Below, in pieces: positions 1 through 10,595 of a DNA stretch of 64,000 bases. Position 1 is the stretch's first letter. Every line of letters begins with the position of its first letter. The DNA comes from Mycoplasmopsis citelli. Lineage in GTDB: Bacteria > Bacillota_I > Bacilli_A > Mycoplasmatales > Metamycoplasmataceae. Under the pieces are notes generated by a model, which saw nothing but the letters and a program-made list of their open reading frames with translations, did no database searches and was not told where the DNA came from. The stretch is from assembly GCF_900660645.1 (NCBI RefSeq), contig NZ_LR215036.1, forward strand, positions 744,001 to 808,000, in the 5' to 3' direction. The position numbers and the translations under genes were made by a program.

Positions 1-314
1 CCAGGTAAGTCTTTAACACGACCTCCACGAATTAACACAACAGAGTGTTCTTGAAGATTATGTCCTTCTCCTGGAATATAAGCAGTAACTTCCATCCCGT
101 TTGATAATTTAACACGAGCATATTTACGTAATGCTGAGTTAGGTTTTTTAGGTGTCATTGTTGCAACACGAGTACATACACCACGTTTAAATGGTGAAGC
201 CATTTTTTTAGCTTTTTTAATAAGTGAGTTGTAACTTAAGCTTAAAGCAGGTGCATTTTGCTTTTTCTCTTTAGAAACACGACCACTTGTAACTAATTGG
301 TTTGTTGTTGGCAT
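1..314 (-). CDS. rpsL: 30S ribosomal protein S12, N-terminal part
   Basis: S12 of the ribosomal decoding centre, cut by the left window edge so that only about the first 105 residues are seen. The reading starts [12 protein letters not shown] and contains the conserved blocks [19 protein letters not shown] and [13 protein letters not shown], the universal S12 core that includes the streptomycin-related lysine region. The ATG at 314 lies directly after a short T-rich leader and follows a clear -10 box near 370-375. In related genomes rpsG and fusA follow; they would lie outside the window. Identification is certain. Confidence 0.97.
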   Translation of the reverse strand, partial: MPTTNQLVTSGRVSKEKKQNAPALSLSYNSLIKKAKKMASPFKRGVCTRVATMTPKKPNSALRKYARVKLSNGMEVTAYIPGEGHNLQEHSVVLIRGGRVKDLP

Positions 315-369
315 TTAAGCTTCCTTTCTATATTTTAATTTAATTTTGACATACGTAAGTTATGAGATT

Positions 370-375
370 ATTATA
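370..375 (-). promoter_or_regulatory. -10 promoter box for rpsL
   Basis: On the minus strand a perfect TATAAT preceded by TG lies about 55 bases upstream of the rpsL ATG. It is the only consensus -10 in the gap, so it probably starts the str operon transcript. The -35 side is not recognisable. Confidence 0.55.
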
Positions 376-430
376 CATTAAAACGTGTCTCTGGTGTATC
401 ATATTTTTAATTATTTTTTTCTTTTTAAAA

Positions 431-1729
431 CTATCTTATAAGATTTAAATATCTTCTTAAAATTTTTAATTTTTCTTTAGTGTATGGATATTTTTTAAAT
501 CTGATAAATCAATCTTTTTTAACTTTTAAATAAGCAGTTTTAAAGCTAAAAAGTTCCACTGAAGCTCATCCATGATATTTTCCGGTTCCGCTTTGTTTAT
601 ATCCACCGAAATTAAGTTCCGAATCTCCAACTAAATCAATAGTTCCATTAACCATTAAATTGCCACTATTGATTTTTTTAATAAATTCAATTTCTTCCTT
701 ATTTTGTGTAAATAAGTAAATCATTAGCGGATTTGGGTTTTGATTGATTATATCAATTATTTCATTGTTATTTTTATAAGTTTTTGCATAAAGAATTGGA
801 CCCATTATTTCTTCAAAAGCTAATTTTGAGTTTAAATTTAAGCTTTTTAAATAGCAAAAAGGAATTTTTTGTTTTGTTTCAATAAAATTTTCTAAAGATA
901 TTTGACTTTTAACTTCATTAACTAAATCTTCAAATCTTTTCTTACTTAAAATTTTGCTAATTTTATCATCCTTATCTATAAGATCAAGCTTTAATTTTTT
1001 AATCTCTTCGATAAACAACTTATCAAATTGTTCTTTAATTTCTTCGTGAATAATTAAATAATCTGGTGCAACACAAGTTTGTCCACTATTTAAAATCTTT
1101 CCGTATAAAATCTGTTCAATACTTTTATTTAATTTTGCATCTTTAGTAATAATAACAGGGGATTTTCCACCCATTTCCAAACAATAAGGAATATTTAATT
1201 CAAAAGCTCTTCTACGAACTTTTTCTCCATTTACATTTCCACCAGTAAAAAAGATAAAATCTCATTTATCATAAGTTAAAGAATCTTCAAAATTATTTGT
1301 TTGTAAAATACTTATATTTTCAAATTCTGATGTAATTTTCTCAATTACATTATTAATATTTGGAGTAAAAGGATGTAAAGATAAATATACACTATTTCCT
1401 GTTGCAAAAGCACCAATTAAAGGGTTTAAAGTTAAATTAAAAGGATAATTTCATGCACTAAAAATAAGAACTTTTCCAAGTGGTTTATAAAAATGACCTT
1501 TTTGTGAAAAAAGGTTATTTGAAATAGTTTTGAGATTTTTAAATTTAGTGATTTTTTTAGCATTTTTGATAAAAAAATTCAATTCTTTATAAACAGGATA
1601 AAGTTCGCTCATTATAACTTCATGTTCACTTTTGTTTAAATCCTCTTTAAGTGCTTTAATGATCTCTTGTTCATATTTGCTTATTTTATTTTTTAAATCA
1701 ATAAGTTGATTTTTTAACAAATTTTCCAT
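431..1729 (-). CDS. aldehyde dehydrogenase family protein
   Basis: A 432-residue NAD(P)-dependent aldehyde dehydrogenase, read through several TGA-Trp codons. The catalytic cysteine sits in NSGQTC, and the glutamate-containing EMGGKSPV block lies just before it. The C-terminal part keeps the NFGGYKQSGTGKYHG motif. The length fits the short class-3-like enzymes that oxidise medium-chain aldehydes. The ATG at 1729 lies 44 nt inside the 3' end of the upstream permease gene, suggesting co-transcription with the ABC genes. The natural substrate cannot be told from the sequence. No terminator was recognised between its end and rpsL. Confidence 0.88.
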
Positions 1730-2798
1730 ATTTTTCCTTTAAGTGATATTTAAATATATTTCACATTGATATTAATTTATCAAGAAATATATTAATAAAA
1801 AATAAAAATGCTATTCAAAATAACACATAAATTAAGCTTCACGAAACTGATATATTTTGATTAAATAAACTAATTGGGTTAAGCGATAAATTTGTTGCTT
1901 CACCTACTGTTCCGGCATATAATGAATGTCTTGCAATTTGTAATAAGTGTGTAGTTGGTATAATTGAACAAAATGCTCTTAATCATCCTGGATAATAATA
2001 TAAATGAATAAAAGTACCAATAAAATATCCACCAAATAAAATTAGCACAACATTAATTGCTTGTCATATGTTAATTGATTTTAAACGTGATAAAACTATC
2101 GGAAAAAATAATGAAGCAAATAAAGAGCTAGAAATTGTTAATAATAAAGTAAAAGACATGGTACTTAAATTTAAAACATTAATAGTTTGTGCATCAAATA
2201 AAGCTTTAGTAGCTTCATTTGATGCTGAGGTATAAATGTTTTCTAAATTTTTTAAAATTTCATCAGCATTATTTCCGTATTGTGCTGATAATTCAGGGAT
2301 TTGTTTAATATATTTTATTAAAGACGCTACTGAATCAATAGTTTCTGAAGCAATGCTTTTTAAATTTTGATTATTTCGATTAAATGATTCTAATTCAGTT
2401 GCATCAAAAGCTAATGTAATAACTATAAAGATCAAATAAATAAAAACTGCAGTAATAAAATTAATTAAAAAATTAAACAAAAAATAACTATATCTAATTT
2501 TTCAATGTTTAATTGGAGTAATTTTAATATCATTAACTGCATTATTAAAATTATCTTGAATTTGAATAACAGTTAAAGTGGCTCCATTAATAATGGTTAT
2601 TAAAAAAAGAAGTCCAGTTCCTACTTGGAAATTAGTTGCAGTTAAAAGTGACTTCGATCCTCTTTTAACTGCAACAAAATCTAAAATTAACAAAAGAACT
2701 GTAAAAATAAAAATCGGAACAAAAACACTAAATAAAAAACGAAATTTTTGATTTCACAATGAAATAAATTGTCTTCTAAATAAGATATAAGTACTCAT
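1686..2798 (-). CDS. ABC-2 type transporter permease
   Basis: A 370-residue membrane protein, opened by reading TGA as Trp. Hydrophobic segments lie near residues 20-42, 50-70, 105-130, 210-235, 248-270 and 325-345, with a large hydrophilic loop between the third and fourth. This is the layout of ABC-2 exporter permeases. It follows its ATPase gene by 7 nt and surely forms an exporter with it. Its 3' end overlaps the aldehyde dehydrogenase start by 44 nt. The substrate is unknown (drug, lipid and peptide are all possible). Confidence 0.8.
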
Positions 2799-2805
2799 AT
2801 TTTCC

Positions 2806-3726
2806 TTAATTATTAATTATCGATAAAAAGACATCGTCCATGTCTCCTTTAATTACTTCAATATCACTAAAATTTTGTTGATGAAGCAAAAGATATTCTT
2901 TTATTTCCTTGGTATTTTTAAAATTAATTAAGTAGCAATTGTTTTTAAAAATAAATTCTTTATTGGTTTTTTGGATATATTTTTCCAGTGAATTGCTTTT
3001 TTTAGAATAAATTTTTAATGTTGCATTGGTGTATCTATTTTTTAAATCAGCAACTGTACCTTGAGCAACAATTTCTCCTTTATTAAGAACAATAATATTA
3101 TCACAATTGCTAGCTTCTTCCATGTAATGAGTGGTTAAAATGATAGTGAGATGATTTTGTTTTCGTAAATTATTTAATATTTTTCACACTAGTTTACGTG
3201 AGTTTGGATCTAAACCTGTTGTTGGTTCATCTAAAAATAAAATACTTGGAGAATGAACTAATGCTCGAGCAATATCAACTCTTCTTTTTTGTCCACCCGA
3301 AAGATCTTTATAAAATTTGTTTTTAGTATCATCTAATTCAAATAATTCAATTATTTGGGCAACTTTTTCTTTGATTTTTTTCTTTTTATCTTTAAAGTAC
3401 AAATAAGCTTTTTCATATAAAATTTCTTTAACTGATAGATAATTATCTAAAATCGATTCTTGAAAAACAACACCTATTTGACTACGAATATATTCTGGAT
3501 AATCATTAATATTTTTATTATTTATAAAAACATTACCTGAATCTGGTTTAATAAGACCTAAAATAATATTTAATGTTGTAGTTTTTCCTGCCCCATTTAT
3601 TCCTAAAAAACCAAAAAGTTCACCTTTTTTTACATTAAAGGTTAAGTTATTTAAAGCCTTATATTTTCCGAAATTTTTATTTAAATTATTAATTGATAGA
3701 ATATTTTCTTTTTCATTGTCGTACAT
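2806..3726 (-). CDS. ABC transporter ATP-binding protein (exporter type)
   Basis: A 306-residue CcmA-like ATPase. It shows Walker A (GINGAGKTTT, about residue 43-52), a Q-loop (GVVFQES), the signature LSGGQKRR, Walker B (ILFLDEPTTGLD) and an H-loop region followed by a regulatory C-terminal part of about 100 residues. It powers the permease encoded 7 nt downstream. It is the first gene of the minus-strand run leading away from the replication origin, and its promoter must lie in the origin region. The ATG at 3726 is the only sensible start. Confidence 0.93.
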
Positions 3727-3770
3727 ATTACTTTATTATTATATTTAATAATTTTTAACTTATTCAAAAA

Positions 3771-3892
3771 ATATCCACAACTAATTAAAAGGTATTTAAT
3801 TATTAATTAAATTTAATTAATATTCACATTTTACAGGTTTATAGGTTGTGAATAAAACTGTGAATAACTTTAATTTATAAAAGTAATTCACA
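3771..3892. other. oriC: oriC, left part: DnaA-box cluster and AT-rich stretch
   Basis: The gap between the divergent ABC operon and dnaA holds at least five DnaA-box-like 9-mers. Two are perfect copies of the mycoplasma form TTATTCACA on the minus strand at 3847-3855 and 3859-3867, spaced 12 bp apart. Single-mismatch copies are at 3771-3779, 3820-3828 and 3884-3892. An almost pure A/T stretch at 3781-3820 is a good unwinding element. The change of coding strand at this point supports bidirectional replication from here. Confidence 0.85.
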
Positions 3893-3934
3893 ATAGTTTT
3901 AAAATATTTCTAATAAACAAATAAAATTTAAAAC

Positions 3935-5350
3935 ATGAAAGAGTTAATCAGAGAAAATTCAGCTTATAGTGAATTAGATTTAAAAATTTTAACTGAGCAA
4001 TTTAAAGAAAATTTAGTTAATAAAGTTGATAATCTTTGATATTCTGTTTTTTTTGAAAAAATGCAGGTAATTAAATGTGAAAAAAAACACATTATTTTTA
4101 GTAATTTAGAGGTTCAAAATTATTATTTAGATAAATACAAAAACGAGTGTACTCAAGCACTAGAATCAGCGGTAAAAGAGATTTTAGGAGATCAGTATGT
4201 TTGAGATTTTATTAACACTAACTTAGAAGAACATAAAAAACATCTTCAAGAAACTAAAGTTAATCAAAAAAGAATTAAAGAAGCTATTAAAATTCAAATT
4301 CAAAACGAAGAGATTAACACTCGATTAACCTTTGCAAACTACGTTGAAAGTGATTTTAACAAGGAAGCATTAAGAATTTTTAAAAGTGTTGTTGAACAAG
4401 ACACCGGAGTTAATGTTTTATATTTATCAGGTAAATCAGGTCTTGGAAAAACTCATTTACTTTCTGCACTAATAAACGAATTTAAAAGTACCAAAAAATC
4501 AACTTCATGTATTTACATTAGTCCTTTTAATTTTTCTACTTATATTTCAAATTTAATCAAAGAAAACGATCAAGATAAAATCTCAAAAATACTAAAATAC
4601 TACTCAAATGTGGATTTAATTGTTTTTGATGATTTCCAAATTTTTGCAGAAGGTAAAAAAATCGCAACCAAAAACTTTCTTTTTAACGTTATTGATAAAC
4701 GAATGATGCTTAGTAAATTAACTGTTTTTGCTTCTGAATTTGAAATTAAAGATATTACTCCTTTATTTGAAGAACGGCTAATAACTCGCTTACGCTCAGG
4801 AATTCAAACTAAAATCCATAAACCGAACAAAAATGATTTTAAGAAAATTTTTGTAGAGATTTTAGAAAAAGAAGACGATTTAAAAATTGATGTTTTTGAT
4901 GAAGAAAGTGTTAATTACATCATTAATGGTCATTCAGATTCAATTCGTGGACTAATGGGTGCGATTACTAAATTAAAATTCTTTAAAAAAGAGATTTTAA
5001 ATAGCGATTATGTCTTTAATGTTGTTAAAAACGCTTTTAAAGATTTTGTAACTCCAAATAAAAAAATAACTCCAGAGGAAATTATTGAACGGGTTTGCAA
5101 ATATTATAAAATTACTTCTTCTGAAATTTATTCAAAAACCAGAAAAAGCGAAATTGTAATTGCTCGGCACATGGTTATTAATTTAATTAACATTATTTTA
5201 AATTATTCCTCAACTAAAATTGGTCATATACTTAAGAAAGACCACACTACTATTTTAAATGCTATTAAAAAATTCGAAAAAGAAACAAAAGATATGTCTT
5301 CAGTTAAACGAACTTTCGATACGTTAAAAGCAGAGATAGAAAATAACTAA
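3935..5350 (+). CDS. dnaA: chromosomal replication initiator DnaA
   Basis: A 471-residue DnaA. The N-terminal domain (residues 1-90) is followed by a charged linker. The AAA+ core has Walker A GKSGLGKT near residue 166 and Walker B LIVFDDFQ near 228. The C-terminal DNA-binding domain ends with the signature GHILKKDHTT near residue 430. It binds the boxes found on both sides of the gene and melts the origin, and is probably autoregulated by them. The ATG at 3935 gives the normal N-terminus MKELIREN. TGA codons encode Trp (for example at about 4040 and 4200). Confidence 0.97.
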
Positions 5351-5354
5351 GAAA

Positions 5355-5445
5355 TTATTCACAAAATAAAATAATAGAAAAAGCTTATTTTTAACTGATT
5401 TTTTAGAAAAAATTAGCTTTTTTATTAGTTATTCACAAATTCACA
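5355..5445. other. oriC: oriC, right part: DnaA boxes between dnaA and dnaN
   Basis: Perfect TTATTCACA boxes stand at 5355-5363 and 5429-5437, with a weaker copy directly after the second. Between them lies an imperfect hairpin (AAAAAGCT / AGCTTTTTT, about 5379-5424) followed by T residues that could terminate dnaA transcripts. With the left cluster this makes a bipartite origin with dnaA in the middle, as in other mycoplasmas. Confidence 0.75.
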
Positions 5446-5481
5446 ACACATAATATTTATATATATTTAATAAGGAAAAAT

Positions 5482-6597
5482 ATGAAATTTACAATACAAA
5501 AAAATAAAATTGAATCTATTGTAGAATTTTTAAGTTTATATATCGATTCAACTGATTCTTTTATGCCTTTTAGATGCTTATACTTTAAAATAAATTCCGA
5601 TTACTTAACAATAACTGCTCAATCTTCTACTATTTCAGCTCGTAAAAAAATTAAAATAGATGAAAATATTATTAAACTTGAAGAAGTTGGTAAAACTTTA
5701 ATCAATGCTTCGATTTTAAAAAACATTATTAAAAAATTCAATAAATATGTAACTTTTAAATCAAACGAAAATACAATTGATATTTATGAAGGAACAACAA
5801 AATTTACTTTAACCAAAATTGATTCAAATCAATATCCTCAAATCGATTTTAATGATCAAGATAACAGAACCGAAGTTAATTCTCAGCAACTTGAAAAAAC
5901 TATCAATAATGCTTCAATAGCTGCAAGCATGTCTAATGATAAATTAAATGCTTTAGTTTATAAATGTATTAATGTAAGTAGCGATGGTGAAAATAATATT
6001 CGTTTTGTTTCAACTGATTCATATCGTTTAAGCACTGAAAGTATCAAAGTTTCAAAACCTGTTGAACTTAATCTGACAATTGATGCGAAGAATCTTAAAA
6101 AAATTGTTACAAAAGATGCTGATAAAAATATCTTTATGTTTTTTAATTCTTCAAAATTTGGAATTTCTTATACAGATACAGTAGTTCAAACTTTAACAAC
6201 CAATTTAAATTACATGGATATATGAAATCTATTTAATTTCGATGTATCGCGAACCATAAAAATTGATAAACAAGAATTTTTAAGATTAATTAATAAAGCA
6301 TTATTTTATTCTTCGGAAAAATCAAGAAGATTACAATTTTCTTTTACTCAAAAAGAAGTTAAAGTTGTTTATGAAGTTCCTGAAATTGGAATTGGAGAGG
6401 CTCAAACAAATAATTATAAATTAGAAGGTCCTAATTTAGATATTGATTTAGATTTTCAATATATTAAAGACGCAATTTCAGTTTTAGAAAATGGAATAAT
6501 TAATATTTTTATTAGTTCAAGAGAAGATCGTTTACTGATTGTATCGGAAAATAGTGCATATAATAAACAATTAGTAACACCATTAAGAAGGATTTAG
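5482..6597 (+). CDS. dnaN: DNA polymerase III beta subunit (sliding clamp)
   Basis: A 371-residue beta clamp starting MKFTIQKNKIE and ending at TAG 6595-6597, with TGA-Trp at 6223-6225. The three-domain clamp pattern is recognisable, including the central FVSTDSYRLS block near residue 175-185 and the C-terminal LVTPLRRI, the hydrophobic-pocket end of the family. It encircles DNA and tethers polymerase III. It follows dnaA after the right-hand box cluster, the standard bacterial origin order. The downstream S4-domain gene starts 9 nt later, so the two are co-transcribed. Confidence 0.95.
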
Positions 6598-6606
6598 GAG
6601 ACATTT

Positions 6607-6819
6607 ATGGTAGTAAAAATTAAAGGTGATTCAATTAAATTAAGTCAATTTTTAAAGAAAATTCAAGAAACTCAAACAGGTGGGCAATCAAAATTTTTCA
6701 TTAAAAATAACGATATTAAAATTAATGGTCAAGTTCCGCAAGGAAGATCTTCAAAAATTAAACCAGGGGACATTGTGTGGGTAAATGATACCTTAATTAA
6801 AGTCCTTTCGGAGGATTAA
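6607..6819 (+). CDS. S4-domain RNA-binding protein, YaaA/RlbA type
   Basis: A 70-residue protein that is essentially one S4 domain. It has the KLSQFLKK start and the INGQVPQGRSSKIKPGD core in which a structured RNA is held. In Firmicutes the homologue lies in the same place between dnaN and recF and is linked to ribosome assembly. Here recF is missing and recD2 follows. An AGGAG sits 6 nt before the ATG, directly after the dnaN stop. The role is inferred from family and position. Confidence 0.85.
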   Translation: MVVKIKGDSIKLSQFLKKIQETQTGGQSKFFIKNNDIKINGQVPQGRSSKIKPGDIVWVNDTLIKVLSED

Positions 6820-6860
6820 TTTATTACTTTAAAAAAGCTCTTATATTAAATAAAATTTAA

Positions 6861-6866
6861 TATAAT
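6861..6866 (+). promoter_or_regulatory. -10 promoter box for recD2
   Basis: A perfect TATAAT in the 58-bp gap after the S4-domain gene. It lies only 11 nt before the recD2 ATG, so the transcript would have a leader of about 5 nt and no Shine-Dalgarno sequence. Confidence 0.5.
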
Positions 6867-6877
6867 GTAAAAATATT

Positions 6878-9088
6878 ATGAGCTCACAAAAATTAAAAGG
6901 CAGTTTTGTTAAGTTTTTAAAAGGTGGAAAAGGCTCAAATTGAGCTCTTTTAATGTTTAAACCAGATAATGGAAGCAAAACTATTGTTTTATATGCTCGC
7001 AACAATGTACCAAATTTATATGTTCAATATGAAATAAGTTTTAAAAGTAATTCAAAATATAGTCATAATAAACTTTTAGAATCATACATCCCAATTGCTA
7101 ATACTCAAGATATTAATTGAGAAGAATACTTTTTTAAGCATGTTCCTTCAATTGGTAAAACTACTGCAAAAAAAGTTAATGAAAAATGAGGGAATGAGAT
7201 TTTTAATTTAGTCAAAGACACTAAACAAAATTATGCTGAATTAAGTGAAATTTTATCTGATAGACAAATTGAATCTTTTAAAAATTATTATGAACAAAAT
7301 ACTCATCAAGTTGATTCGTTAATGATTTTAAATTCTGAAAATGATATTAAGTTTTTTTATTCAAACAGCATGCAAAGCTTCTATGAAAAATTACTTAATT
7401 TAATTAAAACTAAAGAATCTTTTATTGAAATGTTTCAAGTTAAATCTCCCTATAGTTTATATTTTGATTATGAATTGGATTTAAGTGATGTTGATCGCTT
7501 TGCGTTATTACTAGATTCAACATATCAAAATGATAAAAATCAATTTAGTAACGATCGTTTTGAAGCGTATGTAGATTTTTTGCTTAAAGACAAAGAAAGC
7601 AATAATTCAACTTTAATTAATATAGCAGAAGTAGCAAAAGATGTTGCTGGAATACTAAATTTTGAAAAAGAAGATATTATTGAACGTTTTAAATTTTTAA
7701 TCGCTCACAAAAAAGTGCGTTTTCGTCAAGTTGGGGAAATTTCTTATTTGACTAGAAATTCTACTTATGAAAAAGAAAAGTTAATTTTAAGCAAGATAAC
7801 TCAAATAAATTCAAAAAAATCAATGAATTTAAATTGCAATATTTCAGAAGAATTTAATACTTTAAGTAATGAGCAAAAGGATGCATTTTTAAATTTTTTG
7901 AATTTTAATATTTCAGTTGTTTCTGGCGGACCTGGAACTGGAAAAAGTTATTTAATTAAATTCATTAATAAAACATTACAAGAAAATGGACTGGAAAATC
8001 TTAAAGACTATTACATTTTAACCCCCACAGGAAGAGCAAGTAGTAACATTTCTCTTAAAATTAATGAACAGTGCAAAACAATTCATAGTATGCTAAGAAT
8101 TGATAAAAATGAGCGTGGAATCAATGAAGAAACTTTAGAAGCTTTAAAAGAAGTTAAAGTAGTTGTAGTTGATGAGTTTTCGATGGTTAATGTTAATATT
8201 TTTTCTAAATTACTTTCATCATGTCCAAATTTAGAAAAAATAATTTTAATTGGTGATGTTGAACAACTTCCGGCAATTGGACCAGGAAATTTGCTTGAAG
8301 AAATTATTAGTTTTAATTTAGCTAAGACAACCTTTTTAGAAAAAAACTTTCGAACTGAATCTAAAGAAATTGTTCAACACTTTAGTGCAATTAAATATAA
8401 TCAGCTTCCTGTATTTAAAAAATCAATTGTGGATTTATATCAATTTAATAGCAATACATTTTTAAGTGATATTACAAATTTATTTTTAGAAGAAGTTAAA
8501 AAATTTAGTTTAGATAATGTAATTTTACTTGCACCTTCATATAAAGGGAGTGTTGGAATTACTAATTTAAATAATGAAATTCAAAAACAACTTAATCCAA
8601 ATAGTGAAATTATCTATACAATTAAAAAGTTTCAAGATGAAATTAACTTTAAAATTGGCGATCGGGTAATTCAACTTGAAAATCGAGTTGCTGATGATAT
8701 TTATAATGGAGATATTGGTTATATTAAAGGTTTAATTATTGATAATAATAAAAAAACCAAAACCATTGTAGTAGAATTTAAACGCAATGCAAATGTTATT
8801 AATGTTAAATATTCAGAAATGGAATTTAGAGAGCAAATTAACTTAGCTTATGCTATTACTGTTCATAAATTTCAAGGTTCAGAAACTGATAGTGTTATTT
8901 TCGCAATTAATCCACAATATAAATTTATGACAACTAAAAAATTAATTTATACTGCTACTTCTCGAGCGATTAGACATTTAAGTATTGCGACAAATGTTAA
9001 TTGCGATTATTTAGAGATTTTAGTTGAAAATAGTGCAAATAAGGAAAATATTTTAACTAATTTCAGATATATTTTGCAAGGAGAATAA
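6878..9088 (+). CDS. recD2: RecD2-type ATP-dependent DNA helicase
   Basis: A 736-residue superfamily 1 helicase of the stand-alone RecD2 (YrrC) type. The N-terminal third has helix-hairpin-helix-like DNA-binding segments (VPSIGKTTAKKVNEKWG near residue 88). The motor carries Walker A GGPGTGKS near residue 350, motif II VVVDEFSMV, the GDVEQLPAIGPG block, and C-terminal motifs YAITVHKFQGSE and YTATSRAI. It works without RecBC in repair or fork rescue. The ATG at 6878 was chosen because the frame is open and conserved upstream of the internal ATG at 7322. The stop overlaps the pth start by 1 nt. Confidence 0.9.
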
Positions 9089-9651
9089 TGAAACTAATTG
9101 TCGGATTAGGAAATCCTGGAATGGAATATAAATACACAAGACATAATGCTGGATTTTTAGTAATTGATCGTATTTGTGAAAAGTTAAAAATTTCTTTAAA
9201 TAAAACTAAATTCAATGGCGAATTTATTAAACTTGATAATGTCGTAATTGCTAAACCTCTTACTTATATGAATAATTCTGGAGACTTTGTGTCTCAGCTA
9301 GCTAATTATTTTAATGTTAGTTCGGATGATATTTTAGTTATTCACGATGAAAAAGACTTTCCTTTAGGAAAATCAAGCATAAAAATAGGCGGTAGCGGTG
9401 GAAGTCACAATGGAGTAATTAGTGTTATTAATAAATTAAAAAATACTGATTTTAAGCGTATGAAAATTGGAATTTCAACTCCTTTTAAAGGAGAATTAAA
9501 AAACTTTGTTTTAGGGAAATTCACTGAAGAACAATTTTACATCTTAGACAATGTTATTGAAGTAGCTGCTGATGCTTGTATCTCATTTATGCAAAATGAT
9601 ATTTATACTATAATGAACAAATTTAATCAAAAGAAAAATGAAATTAAATAA
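9088..9651 (+). CDS. pth: peptidyl-tRNA hydrolase
   Basis: A 187-residue Pth that frees tRNA from peptidyl-tRNAs dropped by the ribosome. Landmarks are GLGNPG at residues 6-11, RHNAGF with the catalytic His near residue 20, the MNNSGDFV block, IHDEKDFP with the active-site Asp, and GGSGGSHNG. It is coupled to recD2 through a TAATG overlap and to tilS by a 14-nt overlap, so the three genes are translated from one message. The length is normal for the family. Confidence 0.97.
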   Translation: MKLIVGLGNPGMEYKYTRHNAGFLVIDRICEKLKISLNKTKFNGEFIKLDNVVIAKPLTYMNNSGDFVSQLANYFNVSSDDILVIHDEKDFPLGKSSIKIGGSGGSHNGVISVINKLKNTDFKRMKIGISTPFKGELKNFVLGKFTEEQFYILDNVIEVAADACISFMQNDIYTIMNKFNQKKNEIK

Positions 9652-10510
9652 TCAAATCATTATTGCTGTATCAGGTGGACCTGATAGCATGTTTTTACTT
9701 CAAAAATATAAAAGTAGAAATCCAATTGTTGCTTTTGTGAACTATAATCAACGAGAAGATTCTTTCAAAGACCAAGAAATTGTGCAAAATTACTGCCATA
9801 AATACAATCTTATTTTAGAGCAATTAATTCTAAAAAAAGAAGATTATCAAGATGGCAATTTTCAAAAATGAGCTCGAGAAAAAAGATATGATTTTTTTGT
9901 AAGCTTATGAAAAAAATATCATACTAATATTTTATTAACCGCTCATCATAAAGATGATTTTTTAGAAACATGTTTAATGCAAGAGCAAAAACATAAAATT
10001 ATTAATTATTGAGGAATTAAAAAATATTCAAATTTTAAAAATTTAAGAATTTATCGACCATTAGTTTTGAAAATATTTAAAAGTGAAATTATTAAATATA
10101 ATCATAAAAATAATATTAAGTACGCAGAAGATTGAACAAACTCAACAAATAAATATAAAAGAAATCAAATTAGAATGTATTTAGAAGGTAAAAGTCAATT
10201 ACAAAAAAATCTTTTAATCACAAAATACAGGATAAAAAACTTATTTTTGAGATTTAAAAATTTTAAAGTAAATAAGCAAATTAATTATTGAAAATCAAAT
10301 AACTATTCGCAAGAAACTTTTATAAACCTTAAAAATCAAAATCAAGTTCTTTATTTTTTATTACACAATCATTTTGAAAATCTTAATCTTTCAAAAGAAA
10401 AAATTAATTCAATTATTCAATTTATTAATTCAAATAATCGCACTAGTGTGTATAAATTAGCTAAAAACACATTCTTAAAAAAACAAAAAGGAAAAGTTCT
10501 TTTTTACTAA
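9638..10510 (+). CDS. tilS: tRNA(Ile)-lysidine synthetase
   Basis: A 290-residue TilS that converts C34 of the AUA-reading tRNA-Ile to lysidine. The PP-loop SGGPDS is at residues 12-17, and TAHHKDDFLET is the conserved second block. The protein is shorter than the 400+ residue enzymes because the C-terminal domains are reduced, as usual in mycoplasmas. Many TGA-Trp codons split it if read with the standard code. It overlaps pth by 14 nt. Ends at TAA 10508-10510. Confidence 0.93.
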
Positions 10511-10584
10511 ATACAAAGATTTTATAGACTTAAAAGTAAAAGAATACATAAAAAAGTTTATAATTTAATCCATTAGTTACAAAT

Positions 10585-10590
10585 AGGAGG
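10585..10590 (+). promoter_or_regulatory. Shine-Dalgarno site setting the TTG start of ftsH
   Basis: A perfect AGGAGG lies 5 nt before a TTG at 10596. No ATG or GTG lies in this frame nearby, so the strong site fixes TTG as the ftsH start codon. Confidence 0.8.
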
Positions 10591-10595
10591 TTATT

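Noticed and set aside
431-1729. Many apparently broken genes (aldehyde dehydrogenase, dnaN, rnhC, mnmE and others)
   Set aside because: The in-frame TGA codons fall at conserved Trp positions; with TGA as Trp the genes are whole.
1686-1729. The 44-nt overlap of permease and aldehyde dehydrogenase as a frameshift artefact
   Set aside because: Both frames are plausible through the overlap and the aldehyde dehydrogenase has a normal N-terminus; a simple long overlap is enough.
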